A program made the position numbers and the translations under genes. A model generated the notes under the pieces. That model did no database searches and had not been told where the DNA came from. It saw nothing but the letters and a program-made list of their open reading frames with translations. From an uncultured Prevotellaceae bacterium (GTDB lineage: Bacteria; Bacteroidota; Bacteroidia; Bacteroidales; Bacteroidaceae): a stretch of DNA of 20,260 bases. The stretch covers positions 1 to 20,260 of the forward strand of contig CAMYYX010000016.1 of the NCBI GenBank assembly GCA_947303695.1, in the 5' to 3' direction. Of this stretch, positions 14,665 to 20,260 are shown piece by piece. Each line of letters starts with the position of its first letter. Position 1 is the first letter of the stretch.

Positions 14665-16899
14665 TCAGTCTTGATGTAATTCGATTTCAACAATCTGACC
14701 TTCTTGGTTCTTTGAGCCAGGATGCATACTTTGTTGCACGACCTTTCCCACACCTTTCACTTTTGCCTTCATCCCTCGACGTTCTATCTCGTAAACGGCA
14801 TCTCTTAATCCCATTCCTTTCAGGTCGGGCAAATGGTCGAAGTCGTAGTCGAACGCTTCAAAGCTGATAGTCTTCCCAGTTGTGTTGATGGTAACCATTT
14901 CGTCGTTCTGAACACCCGATGCCTTTGCTTTCAGGTTCAGTTTCTCAAGCACGGTCTTAGTGGCACCTGCATAGCCTTTCTTGACCTGTGGAACCATTAC
15001 TGCCAGAGAATCCTTTGCTTTTGAAAGGTCGCTTGTTACGGCATTTGCATAGATGCTCTCAGCAATCTTCTTGAACACAGGACCTGCTTGTCCGCCACCA
15101 GAGGCCAATCCATGTACTAATCGGATGGCTACGATACATGTATATTGTGGATCTTCTGCAGGGAAGTAACCGCAGAAGCTGACGAGGTGTCCGCCACCTT
15201 TGTATCCGCCTTTACCTCCAATCTGAGCAGTTCCTGTCTTGCCTGCAACAGCGAAATACTTGCTACCGGCTCGTTTTCCAACACCTTCGCTCACAACTCT
15301 TTTAAGCATGTCCTGAATCTGCTTGATGGCTTGAGGACGAGCGATTTGTTCTTTGATGACCTCTACAGGCATTTCCTGAACGACTTGTCCGTCTTTAAGG
15401 GCTGCTTTCACGAATCGTGGACGTACCATCTTTCCATCGTTTGCAATTGCGTTGTAGAATGTGACAGTCGAAATTGGTGGGATTTGTGTCTCGTATCCAA
15501 TTGACATCCATGCTAACGCTGTTTTCGACCAATTACTTCTGTCGGCCTTCGGCATACGGATTACAGGAACGGCTGCGCCCACAAATGGTAGTTTCAAGTC
15601 TGCTCCGATACCAATCCGGTGCAAACCCTCGACAAACTTCTCGGGTTGGTTGTGATAGTGCTTGTCTATCAAACGGCTGACTCCGATGTTTGATGAGTAC
15701 ATGAGTGTATGTGCAACATCCATCTCACCATATCCTCCTCGATTCCAGTTGTGGTCTTTCATGGAGGAACCATACATGTTGTATACACCTCCATTACCAT
15801 TCGTGGTTTCGTTCACGTCCAATGTGCCATCGTCCAATCCTACGAGTATTGACGCGGTCTTGAATGTGGAACCTGGCTCCATAAGGGCTGCTAATGCAAA
15901 GTTACGGGCTTCGTAGTATTCGTTGTCATCATATAATGACAGATTGACGATTGCCTTCACGTCACCCGTTTTTCTTTCCATCAGTACCACAACTCCCATA
16001 TCGGCCAAACCTCCCGTCGATTTGATGACGTTGAACTCTTCACGTAAGGCATTCTCGCTGATGTCTTGCATCGTTACGTCTATCGTGGACACGATATCGT
16101 ATCCGTTCTGGGGTTTGATATCGATAAGGTCTACGTATTTGTTCAGTATCTTACGTCTGTGCATGATCCCAGGAACACCACGAAGGAGAGAATCGTAGGC
16201 GAGTTCGAGACCGGACTTTGCCGATTTGTTCTCTTTGTTATCTTTATCGCCGAACATATCGCCGAGTGTACGGCGTGCCAACGAACCGAATGGTTTTTTG
16301 CGATTGTTACGAGGAACGATGTTCAGTCCCACAAAGAACTTATGCATATCGTAATCCCTAAAGAACGGCAAAGCCATCAACTCTTTGTATTGGATGTAGT
16401 TCAGGGTTTTGTGCTTGCATATCTCATAGTATCGGCTCTGCGACTTCCATCCTTCCGCCAAGTGTGTGCGGTATTCTGTTGGGGTCTTCGGTGGACAGAT
16501 CTTACTTAATCCTTCACAGATAGAGTCAAGGGTCTTGGCATATTGCTCTCCTTTCCCTAAGAATAGCGAATCCTTTCTGTTGAAGAGGACAGAATCATCG
16601 TGAGAGAATTCGTTGTTCTTGGTCGCTTTTTTTGAAAGACCGGATTTGAAGTCGATATAAACTTTGTAGTCAGGCAAATCGCTTGCCATCAATTGCCCAT
16701 CTGCTGATAGGATGTTCCCTCGTTTTGGTTCAACAATCAGGCTGTCCTTCTCGAAGTTCTCTTTCCTCACTTCCTCCCATTTCTTCTTATCGACCGTCAT
16801 GGTCTTGACCATAAAGACCACAATACCAACACAGAAAAGCAATGCCAGTATAATCACTAATGTGAATTGACCTGATATGTATTTCTTGTCGAACTTCAT
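14665..16899 (-). CDS. ftsI: Division-specific penicillin-binding protein (FtsI/PBP3 type) with PASTA domain
   Basis: Class B PBP that crosslinks septal peptidoglycan together with FtsW. The 744 residues start with a short cytoplasmic part and one membrane anchor (about 12-31). A dimerisation/pedestal region includes PKRGNILSADGQLMA (58-72) and HRRKILNKYVDLID (247-260). The transpeptidase domain has SxxK as Ser344-TF-Lys347, SxN as Ser402-Ser-Asn404, and KTGT at 554-557. Residues 688-743 form one PASTA domain (PDLKGMGLRDAVYEIERRGM onward), common in this phylum's FtsI but absent from the enteric enzyme. The gene follows the FtsL-like gene by 12 nt across a purine-rich leader. Confidence 0.95.
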   Translation of the reverse strand: MKFDKKYISGQFTLVIILALLFCVGIVVFMVKTMTVDKKKWEEVRKENFEKDSLIVEPKRGNILSADGQLMASDLPDYKVYIDFKSGLSKKATKNNEFSHDDSVLFNRKDSLFLGKGEQYAKTLDSICEGLSKICPPKTPTEYRTHLAEGWKSQSRYYEICKHKTLNYIQYKELMALPFFRDYDMHKFFVGLNIVPRNNRKKPFGSLARRTLGDMFGDKDNKENKSAKSGLELAYDSLLRGVPGIMHRRKILNKYVDLIDIKPQNGYDIVSTIDVTMQDISENALREEFNVIKSTGGLADMGVVVLMERKTGDVKAIVNLSLYDDNEYYEARNFALAALMEPGSTFKTASILVGLDDGTLDVNETTNGNGGVYNMYGSSMKDHNWNRGGYGEMDVAHTLMYSSNIGVSRLIDKHYHNQPEKFVEGLHRIGIGADLKLPFVGAAVPVIRMPKADRSNWSKTALAWMSIGYETQIPPISTVTFYNAIANDGKMVRPRFVKAALKDGQVVQEMPVEVIKEQIARPQAIKQIQDMLKRVVSEGVGKRAGSKYFAVAGKTGTAQIGGKGGYKGGGHLVSFCGYFPAEDPQYTCIVAIRLVHGLASGGGQAGPVFKKIAESIYANAVTSDLSKAKDSLAVMVPQVKKGYAGATKTVLEKLNLKAKASGVQNDEMVTINTTGKTISFEAFDYDFDHLPDLKGMGLRDAVYEIERRGMKAKVKGVGKVVQQSMHPGSKNQEGQIVEIELHQD

Positions 16900-16911
16900 T
16901 TTTCTTTCTTT

Positions 16912-17388
16912 CTATTGGTTGTCGTCTTCTTCTTTGATGATGAATGGTGGTTTCGTTGGGTTGAGTAGTAGTGAGTCTCCGTTTGCTTTAAGTCGTTTGA
17001 TGATTTCCGATTGGCGACTGGCGTTGAGCAGGTCGCTTTCAATGGTCAGCACTTTGTTTTTCTCTTCTTGCAATTCTACCTTCAGGCTGTCTATGAGCAA
17101 GACGTCTTGCTGACTTGCATATCTGTTACCTGTGTAGATAATAGCCAGAACAACTAAGAACATAAAGAAGACAACTTGATGTAGCATGAAGCGACTTTGC
17201 AAGATGTCACCTCCGATGATGGATTTCAGGGAAATCTCCCCAAGACTGTCTTCGTCTTCTTCCTCATCTTCCTCGGTGAACTTCTTGATGGCTTCAATCG
17301 CTTTCTGCCGCTCTTCTATCTCTTGCACCTCATCTTGCGTCAGTTCTGTTTCTTGCTCCTCAATGTTCGTCTTGTTCTCCTCGTCCAT
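16912..17388 (-). CDS. ftsL: FtsL-like bitopic division protein
   Basis: A 158-residue protein in the FtsL position between rsmH and ftsI. Residues 1-50 are strongly acidic and probably cytoplasmic (runs of E and D, notably EEDEEEDED around 39-47). A membrane segment spans about 69-87 (LHQVVFFMFLVVLAIIYTG), then an external heptad-like helix of about 92-135 (QQDVLLIDSLKVELQEEKNKVLTIES) and an acidic end. This topology is that of FtsL, which forms the FtsQ-FtsL-FtsB scaffold controlling FtsW-FtsI. The long acidic cytoplasmic tail is unlike the short enteric FtsL. Sequence identity in this family is low, so the name rests on position and topology. Confidence 0.75.
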   Translation of the reverse strand: MDEENKTNIEEQETELTQDEVQEIEERQKAIEAIKKFTEEDEEEDEDSLGEISLKSIIGGDILQSRFMLHQVVFFMFLVVLAIIYTGNRYASQQDVLLIDSLKVELQEEKNKVLTIESDLLNASRQSEIIKRLKANGDSLLLNPTKPPFIIKEEDDNQ

Positions 17389-17408
17389 TATTAACTCAAT
17401 TTAAACTC

Positions 17409-18332
17409 TTAATTTTCAATTTTCTCTGCAATCCTCAGTTTGGCACTTCTTGATCGAGGGTTGCTCTCTTGCTCTTTTGCATCTGGCACGATTGGTTTCC
17501 GTGTGATCAGTTTGAAGGGTGATGATACGTTGCCAAAGAAATCTTTCCTTTCATTTCCTTCAATGCTGCCCGTCTTCATGATGTTCTTGACCATCCTGTC
17601 TTCAAGGGAGTGGTAGGTGATGACCACCAGTCTTCCTCCGGGTTTCAGACATTCTGTGCTTGCGGTCAGCATCTCTTTCAAGGCATCCATTTCATGGTTT
17701 ACCTCAATGCGTAAGGCTTGAAACACTTTCGCCAGCTCTTTCTTCTCCCTGTCTCTTACGAAGAACGGTTGCACGATGTTGAGTAATTCACCAGTTGTCT
17801 CAATCGGTTTTTGGCTCCGCTCCTTGACAATAGCAGCAGCAATCTGTCGACTGTTCTTCAATTCTCCGTAACAGTAAAGGATTTCGGCCAGTGAACGCTC
17901 GCTGTAGTTGTTGACAATCGTTGCAGCGGTTGCCTCTGCCCGTTGGTTCATCCTCATGTCGAGCGGAGCATCGAATCGGAACGAGAATCCGCGTTCTGCA
18001 TCGTCGAAGTGGTGCGATGAAACGCCAAGGTCTGCAATGATGCCGTCGATTCCTGCGTCCTCTCCATAGTATTTCAGGAAGTTTTTCAAGTATCTGAAGT
18101 TGCTCCTGACGAACGTAAATCGTTGGTCGTTAACGATGTTCTGTTCGGCATCGGCATCCTGATCAAAACTATACAGGTGTGCATCTCCCTCGAGCCGTCT
18201 CAATATCTCCTTGCTATGTCCGCCACCTCCGAAGGTCACATCCACGTAAATCCCACCCTTATGGATGTTCATTCCGTCAATACTCTGGGTGAGTAAAACG
18301 GGCTGGTGATATGTGACTTCTTCTTTGTGCAT
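17409..18332 (-). CDS. rsmH: 16S rRNA (cytosine(1402)-N(4))-methyltransferase RsmH (MraW)
   Basis: S-adenosylmethionine-dependent methyltransferase acting on N4 of C1402 in 16S rRNA. The 307 residues are of usual family size and show the HQPVLL start (9-14), the SAM motif YVDVTFGGGGHSKEIL (29-44), DGIIADLGVSSHHFD (96-110), GFSFRFDAPLDMRM (115-128), FQALRIEVNHE (204-214) and ITYHSLEDRMVK (238-249). It is second in the cluster, 120 nt after mraZ across a gap holding two hairpins, and 20 nt before the FtsL-like gene. Confidence 0.96.
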   Translation of the reverse strand: MHKEEVTYHQPVLLTQSIDGMNIHKGGIYVDVTFGGGGHSKEILRRLEGDAHLYSFDQDADAEQNIVNDQRFTFVRSNFRYLKNFLKYYGEDAGIDGIIADLGVSSHHFDDAERGFSFRFDAPLDMRMNQRAEATAATIVNNYSERSLAEILYCYGELKNSRQIAAAIVKERSQKPIETTGELLNIVQPFFVRDREKKELAKVFQALRIEVNHEMDALKEMLTASTECLKPGGRLVVITYHSLEDRMVKNIMKTGSIEGNERKDFFGNVSSPFKLITRKPIVPDAKEQESNPRSRSAKLRIAEKIEN

Positions 18333-18352
18333 GTAGGGTAAGTTTGAAAATG

Positions 18353-18374
18353 AAAAAACTGCTCGTTCGGAGCA
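18353..18374 (-). terminator. Short hairpin and T-run between mraZ and rsmH, possible attenuator
   Basis: On the transcribed sense the sequence reads TGCTC, loop CGAAC, GAGCA, then G and six T residues (18358-18353). A 5-bp stem is weak, so it may cause partial rather than full termination. It lies 20 nt before the rsmH start, downstream of mraZ. Confidence 0.45.
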
Positions 18375-18421
18375 TTTATCTTCCTTAATAAGGTACGCGC
18401 GCGAGACTCATAAAAAGTGAC

Positions 18422-18448
18422 GCGAACCTACAAGTAGGTATTTTTCGC
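18422..18448. other. Hairpin just after the mraZ stop
   Basis: CCTAC (18427-18431) pairs with GTAGG (18434-18438) around AA, and the outer GCGAA (18422-18426) pairs with TTCGC (18444-18448) with a 5-nt bulge. It begins 5 nt after the mraZ stop on the coding strand. No T-run follows in that direction, so it may be an mRNA processing or protecting structure. Confidence 0.4.
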
Positions 18449-18452
18449 TATG

Positions 18453-18914
18453 TCAGATTAAGTTTGGAGGTAATTCCGCCATGATGTCTTGCAGATCAGC
18501 ACCGAGGTTCGAAGGTTCACTCAGTACGGATTCAAATTGACTCTTATCCCACACCTCAATGTGGTCATCAACGGCAAGGAATCTCACGTCTTGGGCTATC
18601 CCGGCAAATTTCAACTTACGTTTGTTTATCAAAAAACGTCCGTTCCTGTCCAACTCTACCACTTCTGCATCTTCTAAGAACTGGCGAAGCAGGTGTTGAT
18701 GCTGTCCGTTCCACCTGTTCAACTTCGCTTGAAGCGTGTCCAGCATGTTGTTCCAGAGACCTTCAGGATAAAGCACAAGGCACTTCTGGAAAAGGTCTGC
18801 CCGCAGAATGAGTCGTGTCTCTTTTTCTGCGTCGAGAACTTTCCTGAAAGGTGCGGGCAAGAACACTCTGCCTTTCGCATCTGCTTTAGCTGAATAGTCA
18901 CCTATAAATCGCAT
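18453..18914 (-). CDS. mraZ: Transcriptional regulator MraZ
   Basis: AbrB-like DNA-binding protein that in other bacteria binds its own promoter and controls the dcw cluster. From the ATG at 18914 it has 153 residues and starts MRFIGDYSAKADAKGRVFLP, the usual opening. The two halves each carry the family DxxxGR motif: DAKGR (12-16) and DRNGR (89-93). An in-frame ATG at 18983 would add 23 residues, but the probable promoter (-7 box at 18948-18941) and repressor boxes lie inside that extension, so 18914 is much more likely. It is the first gene of the cluster. Confidence 0.95.
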   Translation of the reverse strand: MRFIGDYSAKADAKGRVFLPAPFRKVLDAEKETRLILRADLFQKCLVLYPEGLWNNMLDTLQAKLNRWNGQHQHLLRQFLEDAEVVELDRNGRFLINKRKLKFAGIAQDVRFLAVDDHIEVWDKSQFESVLSEPSNLGADLQDIMAELPPNLI

Positions 18915-18940
18915 CAAACCTTTGTTTTTGAATTCGATTG

Positions 18941-18948
18941 CAAATATA
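18941..18948 (-). promoter_or_regulatory. -7 box of the mraZ (dcw) promoter
   Basis: On the mraZ strand TATATTTG is an exact match to the Bacteroidetes -7 consensus TAnnTTTG. Transcription would begin about 20 nt before the mraZ ATG. A TTTG -33 box is not evident; the expected place is taken by the GTGG boxes, which fits a promoter that is bound by a regulator. Confidence 0.6.
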
Positions 18949-18959
18949 AACATTTTTCT

Positions 18960-18983
18960 CCACACTCCACCACTTTTCCCCAC
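18960..18983 (-). promoter_or_regulatory. Probable MraZ operator: three GTGG boxes at 10-bp spacing
   Basis: On the mraZ strand GTGG occurs at 18983-18980, 18973-18970 and 18963-18960, exactly 10 bp apart on one face of the helix. MraZ of E. coli binds three TGGGN direct repeats separated by 5 nt, and mollicute MraZ binds GTGG-containing repeats, so number, core and period agree. The boxes lie 12 to 35 bp upstream of the -7 box, over the -33 region. Confidence 0.65.
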
Positions 18984-19063
18984 ATTTTTTTCATAAAAAG
19001 TTTGATTTTTTTACGTTTTCTATTCAAAATGCCTTAGAATTGCACTTTTTTGGTTGGAAATCG

Positions 19064-19081
19064 GTGGGGGAAGAGTGTGGA
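19064..19081 (+). promoter_or_regulatory. Inverted partial copy of the GTGG boxes, facing the aldo/keto reductase
   Basis: On the + strand GTGGG at 19064-19068 and GTGGA at 19077-19081 recur. GAGTGTGGA (19073-19081) is an exact 9-bp inverted copy of a stretch inside the mraZ operator (18959-18967). Spacing is 13 rather than 10 bp, so binding by MraZ is uncertain. Confidence 0.3.
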
Positions 19082-19113
19082 AATTTAAGGGGGTTGATAA
19101 AAAATAGGGAAAT

Positions 19114-19148
19114 TTTGATGTGTATTCTAAAAATTGTTCGTATCTTTG
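19114..19148 (+). promoter_or_regulatory. Promoter of the aldo/keto reductase gene
   Basis: TATCTTTG at 19141-19148 is an exact TAnnTTTG -7 box. TTTG at 19114-19117 is a candidate -33 box, with a spacer of 23 nt, slightly long. Transcription would start near 19155, about 20 nt before the ATG at 19176. It diverges from the mraZ promoter. Confidence 0.6.
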
Positions 19149-19175
19149 TGGCGACTAACCAAAAAAGAATAAATT

Positions 19176-20260
19176 ATGGACGAAAACAAAAACATGAGTC
19201 GTCGCGAGTTTCTGCGTCGAATGGGTGTTGGAGCGGGTTCTGCTATGGCCATCATGGCGTTGGAGCCGTTGAATGTTATTGCCAAGGAAAAACCATTAAA
19301 ACCTGTTGAAAACCGTATGACCTACCGTGTACAGCATGGTAGTGGAGAACAGATTTCTTTGTTGGGATTTGGTATGATGCGTCTGCCAAACAACCAAGAA
19401 GAAGTAAATAAGTTGGTTGATTATGCCATCGAGCACGGTGTGAACTACTTCGACACGGCTCCGATGTATATGGGAGGCCAGTCGGAGGTGTTAATGGGTA
19501 ATGCCCTCTCACGCCATCCTCGCAACAAGTATTACGTGGCAACGAAGATGTCGAACATGAGTCAGAACCAGTGGTCTCTTGAGGCTTCGAAGCGTATGTA
19601 TGAGACATCACGTCAGAAGCTGAAAGTGGATGTCATCGATTATTATTTGCTACATGGCATCGGTGGCGGTATGAACACTTTGAAGGGCCGTTTCCTTGAT
19701 AACGGAGTGCTTGACTTCCTGGTGGCAGAGCGTAAGGCTGGTCGTATCAAGCATCTTGGATTCTCCTATCATGGAGATGTACGTGACTTCGACTGGTTGC
19801 TAGATCATAATGATGAGTATCATTGGGACTTCGTACAGATACAAATGAACTTCCTTGATTGGCGTCATGCTTCTATGCGAGGAGGTCGTCGTAGTGATGC
19901 TGATGCTGAGTACCTTTATAATAAGTGTGATAAATTGGGCATACAATGTGTGGTGATGGAACCACTTCGTGGTGGTACTTTCGGACGTATGGCTCAGGAG
20001 TTCACCGACAAGCTGAAAGCTGTGCATCCTGATGACAGTTCAGCACGTTGGGCATTCCGTTGGGTTGGCTCTCATACCAATATCCTTACAACGTTGAGCG
20101 GTATGAACCGCATGGATCACCTAGAGGAGAATGTCAAAACCTTCTCACCACTCGATCCTTGTACCGATGCAGAAAACCATCTCCTTGCTGAGATTGCCGA
20201 CCAGATGTCGGGATTCCCAAACATTCCTTGTACCACTTGCTCATATTGTATGCCATGTCC
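19176..20260 (+). CDS. Aldo/keto reductase with Tat signal and iron-sulfur motif, cut by window end
   Basis: The frame is open from the ATG at 19176 to the window end: 361 codons, C-terminus missing. An ATG at 19194 is an alternative start. Residues 8-35 look like a twin-arginine signal (SRREFLRRMGVGAGSAMAIM), so it is probably exported folded, with cofactor. The aldo/keto reductase barrel has the catalytic tetrad Asp93, Tyr98 (FDTAPMY), Lys124 (VATKM) and His160 (YYLLHG). Downstream, CTTCSYCMPC at 352-361 is a 4Fe-4S ligand run as in the ferredoxin-tailed reductases common in Bacteroidetes. Substrate is unknown; a redox role in the periplasm or at the membrane is an inference. It is divergent from mraZ and shares the 261-bp regulatory gap with it. 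Confidence 0.9.
   Translation, partial: MDENKNMSRREFLRRMGVGAGSAMAIMALEPLNVIAKEKPLKPVENRMTYRVQHGSGEQISLLGFGMMRLPNNQEEVNKLVDYAIEHGVNYFDTAPMYMGGQSEVLMGNALSRHPRNKYYVATKMSNMSQNQWSLEASKRMYETSRQKLKVDVIDYYLLHGIGGGMNTLKGRFLDNGVLDFLVAERKAGRIKHLGFSYHGDVRDFDWLLDHNDEYHWDFVQIQMNFLDWRHASMRGGRRSDADAEYLYNKCDKLGIQCVVMEPLRGGTFGRMAQEFTDKLKAVHPDDSSARWAFRWVGSHTNILTTLSGMNRMDHLEENVKTFSPLDPCTDAENHLLAEIADQMSGFPNIPCTTCSYCMPC

Noticed and set aside
18915..18983. Upstream start for mraZ adding 23 residues
   Set aside because: It would place the -7 box and the operator inside the coding region, and MraZ normally begins at the MRFIGDY-type motif.

Overview
The window reads as a chromosomal segment from a Bacteroidales bacterium, most likely Prevotella-like. 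The evidence is the gene order and content of the division and cell wall (dcw) cluster, Bacteroidetes-type promoter boxes (TAnnTTTG), the absence of Shine-Dalgarno sites, a long FtsA with a coiled-coil tail, and a MurE with the meso-diaminopimelate DNPR motif. The genus is an inference from protein style, not a database match.

Layout. Positions 1-145 hold a rod-shaped inverted repeat followed by a rightward terminator. Positions 195-2466 hold two rightward, AT-richer accessory genes: a secreted SUMF1/FGE-fold protein that lacks both catalytic cysteines, and an unrecognised 266-residue protein. Positions 2467-2686 are a convergent gap filled with 7- and 9-bp tandem repeats and a two-way terminator. 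Positions 2687-18914 are the leftward dcw cluster, in transcription order mraZ, rsmH, ftsL-like, ftsI, murE, mraY, murD, ftsW, murG, murC, ftsQ, ftsA, ftsZ. Positions 18915-19175 are a divergent regulatory region. From 19176 to the window end is a rightward, truncated Tat-type aldo/keto reductase with an iron-sulfur motif.

How it works together. MurC, MurD and MurE build the UDP-MurNAc-peptide, MraY and MurG make lipid I and lipid II, and FtsW with the PASTA-tailed PBP FtsI polymerise and crosslink septal wall. FtsQ and the FtsL-like protein are divisome scaffolds. FtsA tethers the FtsZ ring to the membrane. RsmH methylates 16S rRNA, and MraZ is the probable autoregulator. murB, murF and ddl are not in the cluster. 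Coupling is tight at mraY/murD and murC/ftsQ (ATGA overlaps), and looser at mraZ-rsmH (120 nt), murD-ftsW (126 nt) and ftsA-ftsZ (164 nt).

The most interesting signals are regulatory. Three GTGG boxes at exact 10-bp spacing lie just upstream of the mraZ promoter, with an inverted partial copy facing the aldo/keto reductase. A nearly identical 19-nt leader sits directly before the start codons of mraY, ftsW and murC. A 15-bp tandem repeat before ftsW encodes a 20-residue pentapeptide-repeat mini-ORF ending 4 nt before the ftsW ATG. Families of 7-, 9-, 14- and 15-bp tandem repeats are confined to the gaps between genes.
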